Positions 43,618 through 52,387 of a DNA stretch of 64,000 nucleotides are shown piece by piece; position 1 is the stretch's first letter; every line of letters starts with the position of its first letter. Location of the stretch: positions 1 to 64,000 of the forward strand of contig CAZLRH010000015.1 of the NCBI GenBank assembly GCA_964562015.1. Direction: 5' to 3'. The position numbers and the translations under genes are program-made. The notes under the pieces were generated by a model. That model searched no databases. It had not been told where the DNA came from and worked only from the letters and a program-made list of their open reading frames with translations. This DNA comes from CAZLRH01 sp964562015 (GTDB lineage Bacteria; Verrucomicrobiota; Verrucomicrobiia; Opitutales; JABDGR01).

Positions 43618-45345
43618 ATGCGCATCACCATCGTCCAAGGAGCATTTCTCCCCGTGCCCGCCCTGCGCGGGGGCGCGCTGGAAAAGGCGTGGGATGCGCT
43701 CGGCCGCGAATTCGCCCGCCGGGGCCACCAGGTCACGCACATTTCGCGGCAATGCGACGGCCTGCCGGAGCGGCAAATCATCGACGGCGTGCAGCACCTG
43801 CGCATCCTGGGTTACGACATGCCGAAGTCGCAACTCTGGATGAAGTTTTATGATTTTTTCTTTTCGCGCGCGGCGCTGCGCCTGCTGCCGGCGGCGGACA
43901 TCCTGGTGACCAATTCGTTCTGGCTGCCGATTCTGGTGCAGGACGTCTCGCGCGGGCGGTTGTACGTGCATGTGGCCCGTTTTCCGAAGGGCCAGATGGG
44001 CTGGTACCACCGCGCCGCCCGCTTGCAAACCATTTCGCTCGCCGTGGCGGAGGCGATTCAAAAACAGGCGCCCAATTGCGCGCAACTGGTCAAGATCTTG
44101 CCACTGCCCTTGACGGATGGCGTGTGGGAGCCGGAGCCCTTGCCGGATGAAAAGCGGGATTCGATCGTCTTGTACACTGGCCGCATTCACCCGGAAAAAG
44201 GGCTTGAGTTGTTGGCCGCCGCGTGGACCAATCCGCGCACGCGCGCGGCCCTCGCGGGCTGGAAACTGGTGCTCGCCGGCGGGTGGTCCGTGGCGCATGG
44301 CGGCGGCGGCGAGCAATACCGTCGGCATTTGGCGAATCTCTTTGCGCCGGCCGGAGACAGTGTGGTGTGGGCGGGTCCCTTGTTCGGCCCGGACACGGCC
44401 AAGCTCAACGAGCTTTACCGCCGGGCCCGCATCTTTGCCTATCCGTCCATTGCGGAAAAAGGCGAGGCGCTCTCGCTCTCCACCATCGAGGCCATGGGCG
44501 CGGGCACGCCGAGCGTGGTCTCGAATCTCGACTGTTTTCGTGAATTCATGCGCGACGGGGAGAATGGCCTCGTCTTCGACCATCGGGCTGCCGATGCCGC
44601 GGATAATTTATCCCACGCCCTCGTAACCCTGGCCGGCGACCCGGCCCGGCGCGCGGCCCTCGGCGTGGCGGCGTGGGAAACCGCCAAACGCTACCGCCTC
44701 GAGGAAGTGGCCTCTTGTTATTTGGAGGATTTTGAGTCGCTGCGCCCGCGCGCGTCGACCGGTGATTTCAGCCCGAAGCTCGCGCCGCGCTTCACCTACC
44801 GCCAAAGCTCGCCGTACATTTCCCCCTGGTCGCTCAGCAAGCGCATCCGCATTCTCCTCTGGGAGTTTAGCTGGCCGCTGTTTTGCCGGTGGACGCCGAA
44901 GCCCTTCAACGGCTGGCGGTTAATGTGGCTGCGGATGTTCGGCGCCAAGATTCAGGGTTCACCATTTGTGCACCAACGGGCCCGCGTGACGCATCCTTGG
45001 AATCTCACCTTGCGCGACCGCGCTTGCCTGGGGGACGACGCCCATGCTTATGCGCTTGGGCCCATCGACCTCGGCGAGGGCTGCACCATCGCGCAGGAGG
45101 CGTACTTGTGCACGGGCACGCACGACTTTTCCGCGCCGGAACTGCCGTTGCAAATTTCGCCGATAGTGATTGGCGCGCGGGCATTCGTTGGCATGCGGGC
45201 CATCATCCTGCTGGGCGTGACTTTGGGCGAAGGCTCGGTCGTGGGCGCGGGCGCAGTGGTGGCGCGCAATGTGCCACCGGGCGAAACCGTGGCGGGAAAT
45301 CCCGCCCGGCCCATTCGGCGCAAGGAAGTTTCCAAAGATGCGTGA
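43618..45345 (+). CDS. GT4 glycosyltransferase fused to a WcaF-like hexapeptide acyltransferase
   Basis: The 575-aa protein has two domains. Residues 1-375 are a GT4 enzyme (FLPVPALRGGALEKAWDAL, VLYTGRIHPEKGLELLAAAW, IAEKGEALSLSTIEAMGAG). Residues about 400-575 are a left-handed beta-helix acetyltransferase like WcaF, with VHQRARVTHPWNLTLRDRACLGD, YLCTGTHDFS (active-type His) and a closing VAGNPARPIRRK. Usually these are separate proteins; here one chain may add a sugar and acetylate it. It overlaps the next gene by 8 bp. Confidence 0.9.
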   Translation: MRITIVQGAFLPVPALRGGALEKAWDALGREFARRGHQVTHISRQCDGLPERQIIDGVQHLRILGYDMPKSQLWMKFYDFFFSRAALRLLPAADILVTNSFWLPILVQDVSRGRLYVHVARFPKGQMGWYHRAARLQTISLAVAEAIQKQAPNCAQLVKILPLPLTDGVWEPEPLPDEKRDSIVLYTGRIHPEKGLELLAAAWTNPRTRAALAGWKLVLAGGWSVAHGGGGEQYRRHLANLFAPAGDSVVWAGPLFGPDTAKLNELYRRARIFAYPSIAEKGEALSLSTIEAMGAGTPSVVSNLDCFREFMRDGENGLVFDHRAADAADNLSHALVTLAGDPARRAALGVAAWETAKRYRLEEVASCYLEDFESLRPRASTGDFSPKLAPRFTYRQSSPYISPWSLSKRIRILLWEFSWPLFCRWTPKPFNGWRLMWLRMFGAKIQGSPFVHQRARVTHPWNLTLRDRACLGDDAHAYALGPIDLGEGCTIAQEAYLCTGTHDFSAPELPLQISPIVIGARAFVGMRAIILLGVTLGEGSVVGAGAVVARNVPPGETVAGNPARPIRRKEVSKDA

Positions 45346-46570
45346 CTGGCTGCACCGCCATAAGCGCCAGTTCCGGTTTCTCAAGCCGGCCTGGCGCGCG
45401 TGGCGTCGTCTGGCCCGTACGATACCACCGGTTTCATGGCTGGGCGCTTCCCAGCCCGGCCGGCCCGGCGGCATTCATTACACGGTGGATGACTACCTCG
45501 CGGCGCACCCGAAAGCGGGAAACATCAAGATCATTCTCCCGGCGCAAAATTTCACTCGGCCCTTGCCGCGCACCTTGGAGGACCTGCCACCACATCCGGT
45601 TTTTGCGGCGCTAACCGAGGCCCGCGTGCCGGCGCAGCGCACCTTCGAGCTCTTTGGGGCACGCTACTGGGGCCACTACGGCGGCACCCTCATCGGTCAG
45701 GACAATCGCCTGCTCGCGGAGATTTCGCCGGACATATGGTCGATGGAAGGCCATAGCGCCCTGGCCCGCTGGCGTTTTCCGGCCTGCCGCCGCCTCAACG
45801 GCACCGTCGCCGTCATCTCCACCGGCGAGTGCGACAACAATTACTGGCATTGGACTTTCGATTTGCTTCCGCGCGTTTGGTATCTGCAACAAGCGGGGTT
45901 CACGGCGGCCAACGTGGACTGGTGGGTGGTCAACCACCGCGACCATCCCTATCAGTGGCAAACGCTCGAACGTCTCGGCATCGCCCGCGACAAGGTCATC
46001 CGTGCGGACGACCAGCTGCATTTTACGGCCGACCGGGTGGTGACGGCCACCATGCCGCCCACCGCCGCACCCGTGCTGCCGCAAGTGGCCCGTTGGTTGC
46101 GGGAAGATTTCGGGAAAGTCACCGCCCTACCCCGCCGTCGCTTCTATCTCACCCGCAAGAATTGCACTTGGCGGCGTTTGTTGAACGAGGCGGAAATTGA
46201 GCCGATGCTCCGCGAACACGGATTTGAATTCATCGAGCCCGGCAGTCTGGATCTGGCCGGACAGATGGCGCTGTTCGCGGAGGCGCAAATTATCGCCGGC
46301 CCGCACGGCAGCGCCTTCACCAACGCCATTTACGCGTCTCCTTCCGCGACCCTGTTGGAAATCATGCCCACCTCGTATGTGGACGGCGATTTCTGGTCGC
46401 AGGCCATGGCCTCCGGGCAGTCGCACTTCGTCGAATTCGGGCCCGGCGCGTCGGGCCTCGACTACACCGCCATCTGCCGGCAGGACGACCTGCGCGTGGA
46501 CCCCGCGCGTTTCGCGCGGATACTTGAAATCGTGGCGAAGCAGACTGCGTCCTCATCGCCAGGCAATTAA
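45338..46570 (+). CDS. DUF563/GT61-type glycosyltransferase
   Basis: The ATG at 45338 gives 410 aa. Conserved points are CDNNYWHWTFDLLPRVWYL near residue 167, FYLTRKNC, and IIAGPHGSAFTNAIYASPSATLLEIMP near residue 321, the standard GT61/DUF563 set. Eukaryotic relatives add xylose or GlcNAc; bacterial ones act on surface glycans. Substrate unknown. Confidence 0.87.
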   Translation: MRDWLHRHKRQFRFLKPAWRAWRRLARTIPPVSWLGASQPGRPGGIHYTVDDYLAAHPKAGNIKIILPAQNFTRPLPRTLEDLPPHPVFAALTEARVPAQRTFELFGARYWGHYGGTLIGQDNRLLAEISPDIWSMEGHSALARWRFPACRRLNGTVAVISTGECDNNYWHWTFDLLPRVWYLQQAGFTAANVDWWVVNHRDHPYQWQTLERLGIARDKVIRADDQLHFTADRVVTATMPPTAAPVLPQVARWLREDFGKVTALPRRRFYLTRKNCTWRRLLNEAEIEPMLREHGFEFIEPGSLDLAGQMALFAEAQIIAGPHGSAFTNAIYASPSATLLEIMPTSYVDGDFWSQAMASGQSHFVEFGPGASGLDYTAICRQDDLRVDPARFARILEIVAKQTASSSPGN

Positions 46571-46598
46571 TATCGGGCGTGCTGAGCATGAAACAATA

Positions 46599-47321
46599 AT
46601 GAAGCGACTCTTGGTCAATTTTCTGCGCCGATGGAAACTTGATCCATTTGGTTATCACTTGCGGCATCTAGGGCGGCGGGCGCGGCGCCTGCTCGTTTCG
46701 CATGATCAGCGTCTGGTGCGCAACTATTTCGCCCAACCGGGACTGAAAAAGCTGCATCTGGGCTGTGGCGATTATCTACTGCAAGGCTGGTTAAACACTG
46801 ACTATGAGCCGGTAACCCCAAATGTCTGCTTCCTGGATGTCACTCGCTCATTTCCTTTTGCCACGGACAGCTTTGCCTACGTTTATCATGAGCACCTCAT
46901 CGAGCATCTGCCTTTGGCGGGAGGCATCCATTTGTTACAAGAATGCTTCCGGGTGCTGCAACCGGGCGGGGTGATGCGCGTGACCACGCCCGACGTCCAA
47001 TTTCTCCTGAACCTCATGCAGGCGGAGAAATCGGCGCAACAATTGGCCTATTTATCTTGGGAAACCGATACGTATGTACGCTGGGCGCCGCGGGCCGAGG
47101 ACATTTTCGTGTTCAACAACTTTGTGCGGGATTGGGGGCACCAATTTATTTATGACGTAAAAACCTTGGTGCGGTTGCTCGGTGAAGCTGGATTTCGCGA
47201 GGTGAAGCAAGTTGCCTTGGAAGAAAGCCATTGGCCCGAGTTGCAAAAACTTGAAAATGTAGGCCGCATGCCCGCGGGTTTTCTGGCGCTGGAATCATTT
47301 GCCCTGGAGGCCGTGAAGTAA
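46599..47321 (+). CDS. Class I SAM-dependent methyltransferase
   Basis: The ATG at 46599 gives 240 aa. LHLGCGDYLLQGWLNTDY is the SAM-binding loop, with FLDVTRSFPFATDSFAYVYHEHLIEHL and LQPGGVMRVTTPD as later landmarks. This pattern fits predicted methyltransferases common in glycan loci. The gene is somewhat more AT-rich than its left neighbours. Confidence 0.85.
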   Translation: MKRLLVNFLRRWKLDPFGYHLRHLGRRARRLLVSHDQRLVRNYFAQPGLKKLHLGCGDYLLQGWLNTDYEPVTPNVCFLDVTRSFPFATDSFAYVYHEHLIEHLPLAGGIHLLQECFRVLQPGGVMRVTTPDVQFLLNLMQAEKSAQQLAYLSWETDTYVRWAPRAEDIFVFNNFVRDWGHQFIYDVKTLVRLLGEAGFREVKQVALEESHWPELQKLENVGRMPAGFLALESFALEAVK

Positions 47322-47350
47322 GTGGCCCCTATCCGCACCCCTCATTTGTC

Positions 47351-48199
47351 GTGCTCAAAACCGCTGTTCTGGTAAATACCTACAATCATGCCCCTTTCAT
47401 TCAGGCATGTCTGGACTCGCTGTGGGCTCAAACCCAGGCGCCGGATGAAGTCATTGTCTATGACGACGGCAGCACGGATGGAACCGTCGAATATTTACGT
47501 GGGCTGGGCACACGCATCGTGTTCCTTGAGGGCCGGCATGAAAATCGACCCGGCTACATCAATCAGGCACACGCCATCCACTCGGCTTTTCTTCGCTCCC
47601 AGGCGAAATTGATTTTTCTACTGGACGGCGACGACCGCTTCAAGCCGGCAAAAATTGCCCGCTATGTGGCCGCGTTCGAATCCCGCTCCGGGGTGGCGAT
47701 GGTGCAAGCGCCGCTGAGCGTGATCAATCAATTTGACCAAATCCTGGAAGCCGGCGCCGAGGCGCATCGACATCGCGACGACTACCTGGCGGCCATTTAC
47801 TCTTCGCACGACTTGGATCTCTTTTATTCGACCAGCGCGCTGGCCTTTTCCCGCAATTTTCTGGCCCAGGTGCTTCCCCTTAATTACCCGCCCGATATCA
47901 CCATGTGGGCGGACGGCTATCTCAGCATCCTCGCTCCGCTCCATGGCGCGGTGATCACGTTGCCCGAACCGCTGGCGGACTGGCGCCGTCACCCGAACGC
48001 TTACACTGTACAAGCAGATAAAAGCCGGTTCCTGCTCGACTTCACGCTGCAAAGCACCCGGATTTTTAATGCGTATTGCCGACAGCACGCACGACCGACA
48101 ATATCCCTTTGGCGCAATCGGCGCTTTTATCTGCGCTGGTTGCGCTGTCACCTGCCCGCATGGGCGTATAACTTCTACCACCAATTGCTTCGGACCTAG
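47351..48199 (+). CDS. Family 2 glycosyltransferase
   Basis: The 282-aa protein starts at GTG: TAVLVNTYNHAPFIQACLDSL, VIVYDDGSTDGT, and metal motif IFLLDGDDRF near residue 96, with a WADGYLSILAPL acceptor loop. Complete GT2 domain with a short basic C-terminal tail. The small gap before it could be part of the same transcript. Confidence 0.9.
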   Translation: MLKTAVLVNTYNHAPFIQACLDSLWAQTQAPDEVIVYDDGSTDGTVEYLRGLGTRIVFLEGRHENRPGYINQAHAIHSAFLRSQAKLIFLLDGDDRFKPAKIARYVAAFESRSGVAMVQAPLSVINQFDQILEAGAEAHRHRDDYLAAIYSSHDLDLFYSTSALAFSRNFLAQVLPLNYPPDITMWADGYLSILAPLHGAVITLPEPLADWRRHPNAYTVQADKSRFLLDFTLQSTRIFNAYCRQHARPTISLWRNRRFYLRWLRCHLPAWAYNFYHQLLRT

Positions 48200-48249
48200 T
48201 TGGCCTCCCTCCCTTTGGCAAACCCGCCCTTTGATCGGCTCAGTCAATC

Positions 48250-49164
48250 ATGTCAACCCCGGCCCATAAAGTACCCGTCACGATCCTCGTGCCGGTGAAA
48301 AACGAGACCGCCAATTTGCCGCGCTGTCTCGCGAGCGTGGCGTGGGCGGGCGCGGTCATCGTGATTGATTCCCATAGCACCGATGGCACGCCGGAACTCG
48401 CCCGTCGGCTGGGTGCGCAGGTGGTGCAATTTGATTTCAACGGCACCTGGCCCAAGAAACGCGAGTGGGCGCTGCGCAACCTGCCCTTTGCGCACGAGTG
48501 GGTGTTCTTTCTCGATGCGGACGAAGTGCTGCCGCCGGAGACCGAAGCGGAAGTCCGTGCAATTGTCGAAAATCCTAAAACCACGCACGCTGGCTACTGG
48601 ATCAACCGCCGTTTCATGTTTCTCGGCCAATGGCTGCGGCACGCGTATTTTCCCAACTGGAACCTGCGCCTCTTTCGCCATAAGTCGGCCCATTACGAGA
48701 AACTCGCCGCCGAGGCTGACACCCGCAGCGGCGATAATGAAATTCACGAGCACGTCATCGTCGCAGGCACCACGGGCCGACTCGAATGCCTGATGGACCA
48801 TTACGCGTTCCCGACCATCGAAGCCTTTGTCGAGAAACACAACCGGTATTCGAATTGGGAAGCCGCCGTAGCGCTGGAAGAGCGTCCCAATGGCCGTTCG
48901 GCGGAAAACCTCCAGCATGGTAATGTGACCTGGCGGCGCCGGCTCAAGAATCTATCGCGCAAGTTGCCGTTCCGTCCCCTGCAACGCTTCCTGTATGTCT
49001 ATGTCTGGCAACTCGGTTTTCTGGACGGCCGCGCGGGCTGGTATTTCGCCCGCCTCCATGCCTTCTATGAATTTCTTAATGTCGCGAAGACCTATGAACT
49101 GCGGCGGGCTCGCGTGACTACCGTAATGCATTCCGTCAGCATGAAAGATAATGGTGAAATTTAA
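48250..49164 (+). CDS. Family 2 glycosyltransferase, WaaE/KdtX-like
   Basis: The 304-aa protein shows VTILVPVKNETANLPRCL, VIVIDSHSTDGTPELA, WALRNLPFAHEWVFFLDADEVL and FPNWNLRLFRHKSAHYEK, the pattern of the lipopolysaccharide-core beta-glucosyltransferase group WaaE. A C-terminal segment (FRPLQRFLYVYVWQLGFLDGRAGW) is membrane-associated in relatives. It is the last gene that clearly belongs to the glycan locus. Confidence 0.9.
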   Translation: MSTPAHKVPVTILVPVKNETANLPRCLASVAWAGAVIVIDSHSTDGTPELARRLGAQVVQFDFNGTWPKKREWALRNLPFAHEWVFFLDADEVLPPETEAEVRAIVENPKTTHAGYWINRRFMFLGQWLRHAYFPNWNLRLFRHKSAHYEKLAAEADTRSGDNEIHEHVIVAGTTGRLECLMDHYAFPTIEAFVEKHNRYSNWEAAVALEERPNGRSAENLQHGNVTWRRRLKNLSRKLPFRPLQRFLYVYVWQLGFLDGRAGWYFARLHAFYEFLNVAKTYELRRARVTTVMHSVSMKDNGEI

Positions 49165-49187
49165 TTTCTTAATTTATCCGCACCAAA

Positions 49188-50171
49188 ATGAAACCGAAAT
49201 TCATAATTTCATTACTATTTATAGCCCTCCTTTCTATCGGTGCTGTTCAAGTTTTAAGCCTTCCAAAGATGCGTTTCACTGTCCATGTCGTGGATGAAAG
49301 CGGCAAGCCGATTTCCGCTGCACATGCCTCGATTATGTTTAATCAAGATGCCGTTAGCTTGGGTAAAAATATTGAGCTTAAGGAAATCACTGACGATAAC
49401 GGAAATTTTACGGGAGAGGGCTACTCCGAATATGGCCTGCCAGTATTTCGCCAATTATTAAGCAAGGACGGGTACTATAATAGCGGAGTAATGCTGCCGA
49501 ATTTTGCGAATCCTGTAGATGGAAAATGGCAACCATGGAATGGGGTTTACACCACAATTATGCGGAGAATAGGGAACCCGATTCCCCTCTATGCCCGCAG
49601 AATTGAGGTTCAGATTCCATCTAATACCCAGCCTTGTGGTTTTGACTTATTAGAAGCTGACTGGGTTGCTCCGTTTGGCAAGGGCAAGATCTCTGATTTC
49701 GTTGTCACAATAACAAATCTCCAATACCGCAATAGCAATGATTTTGATGTAGCGGCTAAGGTTTCATTTTCCAATGCTGATGACGGCATTCAGGAAATTC
49801 AGTTGCCCAAGGAGTTTACCAACAGTGTCTTTAAGTGGCCTCGCCTGGCACCAGAAAACGGCTACCAGTCCAAATTTGATGCCCATCATCTATGGCTTAA
49901 TCTGCCAACGGGCAGCGGTAAGCTCATCGAGACCTCAAATGAGAGCCAAGCCTATTTTTTCCGTGTCCGCACTTCAATTCAAAACGGGAAAATTTTAAGT
50001 GCGCTTTACGGAAAAATTCAAGGTGGAATATTTATAGGCGTGAATGATGCCAAGGCTTGCGCCATCGGGTTTTCCTATTACCTCAACCCAACATCCCTTG
50101 ACCGCAACCTCGAGTTTCGAAGCAATTTGTTCAAGGATTTACCTCCATTAGAAGAAATCAATGCCCCTTAA
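49188..50171 (+). CDS. Exported hypothetical protein with carboxypeptidase-regulatory-like domain, paralogue 1
   Basis: The 327-aa product has a signal peptide or anchor (about residues 1-24), then a transthyretin-like fold start FTVHVVDESGKPISAAHASI with ITDDNGNFTGEGY, followed by a unique region containing LLEADWVAPFGKGK, and FSYYLNPTSLDRNLEF near the end. The DNA is clearly AT-richer than the glycan locus. It is a tandem paralogue of the next gene, with matching features at every landmark. Function unknown; it is probably an envelope or secreted protein. Confidence 0.8.
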   Translation: MKPKFIISLLFIALLSIGAVQVLSLPKMRFTVHVVDESGKPISAAHASIMFNQDAVSLGKNIELKEITDDNGNFTGEGYSEYGLPVFRQLLSKDGYYNSGVMLPNFANPVDGKWQPWNGVYTTIMRRIGNPIPLYARRIEVQIPSNTQPCGFDLLEADWVAPFGKGKISDFVVTITNLQYRNSNDFDVAAKVSFSNADDGIQEIQLPKEFTNSVFKWPRLAPENGYQSKFDAHHLWLNLPTGSGKLIETSNESQAYFFRVRTSIQNGKILSALYGKIQGGIFIGVNDAKACAIGFSYYLNPTSLDRNLEFRSNLFKDLPPLEEINAP

Positions 50172-50183
50172 GGGGGGCTGCAA

Positions 50184-51152
50184 ATGAAGGCACCGGTCAT
50201 CGTTTTGATTTTAGCGGCCTTGGGCATAGCCGGGGCCGCACAACTGGTTGGCTTGCCAAAAGCTAGAGTGACCGTGCATGTTATTGGTGAGGATGGCAAG
50301 CCGATCGCAGGAGTTAATGCGCGATTTGTTTTTAGCGGAGAGTTTAATTCTCAGGCGATTGTTCCGGTGAGTGGGGAAACTGACGCGAATGGTAATTTTA
50401 CGGCGGAAGGCTACTGCGACGGAAGCTTTGGCGCTGATTTCAATAAGACAGGGTATTATTCTGGTAGTGTTGATATACCCACATTTCATGAATCAAAGGA
50501 GGGAAAATGGCAACCGTGGGACAATACATACACAACGGTTTTGCGTAAAATTGGCAACCCCATCCCGCTTTATGCCCGCAAACTCGTTCTTCAAGTTCCT
50601 GCAAATGGAGTGGGCTGTGGTCTTGACCTTATGGAAGCAGATTGGGTCGCCCCCTACGGGAAGGGAAAGGTGGCAGATATCAATGTCACCGTCACCAAGC
50701 TTGAATATCGAAGCATGGCTGATTTCGATGTTTCTGCCACGGTTTCATTCCCTCCCACAGACAATGGCATACAAGAAATTCAACTACCAAAGGAATTTTC
50801 CAGTAGCCTTTTTCGGTGGCCTAGGATGGCACCAGAAGTCGGTTACAATACGGAGATCAAAACGCAGAGCCTTTGGCTAAATCCACCTAACGGAAATGCT
50901 AAAAGCATCAATACGTCAAAGGAAGGCCAAGCCTATTTTTTCCGTGTTCGTACTGTTATTCAAAGCGGCAAAATCACCAGTGCGCTTTATGGAAAAATTC
51001 TCGGTGGAGTTGCAATCGGTCCGGATGACTCTAAATCTTGTTCTATAGGTTTCACTTACTACTTAAATCCTACTCCACAGGACAGAAATCTGGAGTTTGG
51101 CGCCAATTTATTTAAGGGCTTGCCCCCACTGGATGAAATCCACGCTCCGTAA
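50184..51152 (+). CDS. Exported hypothetical protein with carboxypeptidase-regulatory-like domain, paralogue 2
   Basis: The 322-aa product shares the whole plan of the preceding one: N-terminal hydrophobic segment, VTVHVIGEDGKPIAGVNARF, DANGNFTAEGY, GNPIPLYARKL, LMEADWVAPYGKGK, and FTYYLNPTPQDRNLEF. Divergence is strongest in the N-terminal domain, where a surface loop is shortened. The 12-bp spacing with a ribosome-binding-like AAGGGGGGC shows co-translation. The conserved tail suggests a shared partner (inference). Confidence 0.8.
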   Translation: MKAPVIVLILAALGIAGAAQLVGLPKARVTVHVIGEDGKPIAGVNARFVFSGEFNSQAIVPVSGETDANGNFTAEGYCDGSFGADFNKTGYYSGSVDIPTFHESKEGKWQPWDNTYTTVLRKIGNPIPLYARKLVLQVPANGVGCGLDLMEADWVAPYGKGKVADINVTVTKLEYRSMADFDVSATVSFPPTDNGIQEIQLPKEFSSSLFRWPRMAPEVGYNTEIKTQSLWLNPPNGNAKSINTSKEGQAYFFRVRTVIQSGKITSALYGKILGGVAIGPDDSKSCSIGFTYYLNPTPQDRNLEFGANLFKGLPPLDEIHAP

Positions 51153-51330
51153 ACAGCTTTGGTGGATGCCCTAAGAAGATCATCGGTGGTAGATTAAAGG
51201 ATTAGAAGGAAGGTCGTTTGCTCACGGCTTCAATTGAATTGAGAATGCAGTAGAGGACAGTCTGACTGCTTCTTATTACCTCCATTTTTTTCGTTTGGCT
51301 TGATTCATGGGTGGTCACTACTGTGATTAT

Positions 51331-51897
51331 ATGTCTTCTTGGCTTCAGCGCTTTTTGCGCCGGCCCCAGCCTCCGGAGCCGCTGATCTATACCGGTCCAT
51401 GCGTCGTGTTGTTTTCAGCTATCCATTCCTTCACGGATTTTTGCGCAAACAATTCACCAGTGGAGCTAATCAAGACCCTTAATCAAGTAGCAGAATTTCA
51501 AGCTGAAATAATATCTAAACATCGTTTCGACTTCCATCAGTACGTTGGCGGAAGTTTCTTGGTCTTCTGGAAATCTCATGATTATGGCAAAATCGGCCAC
51601 GCCGCCTACCAGTCCGCGGTCGAAATCCTTAAGAAAAAATCCGACCTCTCCTTTCATAACATTCATTTAAAGATTTCATTTGTCGCAGCGGATGGAGCTA
51701 GCGGCTTTTTTGGACCGCCTAAAGCAAGCCGATTTAGCGTTGTCGGCAAAGCTCGGGGCCGCGCCGAGGCATTATTGGAATTGTCCCCCAAAGATAAGGA
51801 CAGCGTGTTGACCAACGCTGAAACGCTCGCCCATCTGACCAATGAAGAAGCAGAGCGCTTTACCCTTCATTCGGACGATGCCTACATCTTGGAGTAA
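51331..51897 (+). CDS. Degenerate class III nucleotidyl cyclase-like protein
   Basis: I prefer ATG 51331 (188 aa) over 51307. The chain follows the class III cyclase fold: CVVLFSAIHSFTDF, ELIKTLNQVAEFQAEIISKHRF, YVGGSFLVFW and ASRFSVVGKARGRAEALLEL. The two metal-binding Asp of active enzymes (FSDIxGFT and VGD) are replaced by Ala and Gly, and the VNxAARL motif is altered, so catalysis is unlikely. No membrane or receiver domain is attached. It may be a nucleotide sensor or a decayed gene. Confidence 0.75.
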   Translation: MSSWLQRFLRRPQPPEPLIYTGPCVVLFSAIHSFTDFCANNSPVELIKTLNQVAEFQAEIISKHRFDFHQYVGGSFLVFWKSHDYGKIGHAAYQSAVEILKKKSDLSFHNIHLKISFVAADGASGFFGPPKASRFSVVGKARGRAEALLELSPKDKDSVLTNAETLAHLTNEEAERFTLHSDDAYILE

Positions 51898-51940
51898 GAA
51901 GTAAGGTTGTAAAAAATGCTTCGGAGCGCCTTCACGCTTT

Positions 51941-52237
51941 TCATTTATTCGGTAGCAGTTTCAATGCGAGAGAAGCCGCTTGAGCGGCGGCTAACATTTC
52001 TTGCTCGCCAACATGAGGGGGAATCGTTTTTTGTTCGACTTCAAGAGGCGAATACCAAGCAGTTGTATTGAATAGGTCCTTAAATGCAATTGCCTCAAAA
52101 GCATTGAGATCCCGTTTGTCTAGCTCGACGTTGTAGACCATTTCAATACTAGCGCAAAATATTTGAACCTCCATCTGGCCTTTTAAAAATAGCTCTAGAT
52201 AACTTAACAACCTGGCCTTAGGGGAGTGATCCTCCAT
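51941..52237 (-). CDS. Small hypothetical protein, possibly immunity-like
   Basis: A 98-aa, mostly helical, acidic protein starting MEDHSPKARLLSYLELFLKGQ. The pattern (short N-terminal helix, central LFNTTAWYSP, C-terminal helix) is reminiscent of colicin-D-type immunity proteins, but the resemblance is weak and no toxin gene is next to it. It is AT-rich and lies opposite to its neighbours, typical of an acquired small gene. Confidence 0.5.
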   Translation of the reverse strand: MEDHSPKARLLSYLELFLKGQMEVQIFCASIEMVYNVELDKRDLNAFEAIAFKDLFNTTAWYSPLEVEQKTIPPHVGEQEMLAAAQAASLALKLLPNK

Positions 52238-52267
52238 AAATCGACGTAATCTTTTTTGGTGGAAAAC

Positions 52268-52289
52268 AAAAAAAAAGGGGGGGGGGGGG
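52268..52289. repeat. Homopolymer A9-G13 tract
   Basis: Nine A residues (52268-52276) directly followed by 13 G residues (52277-52289), outside any supported gene. The tract is prone to slippage and could be phase-variable, or its length may be a sequencing artefact. Confidence 0.9.
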
Positions 52290-52387
52290 TAAAACTATTC
52301 CGATTCTACTCCTTCCACTCGTTCAAACTATCTGAAGATTTAAGCCTCTGGTTCTTTTTAGATTTGCCGCCTCTTTTCTTGTCTCCA

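Noticed and set aside
51941..52237. Toxin-immunity pair
   Set aside because: The small gene looks faintly immunity-like but no toxin-type gene lies next to it; the nearest gene is a cyclase-like protein.
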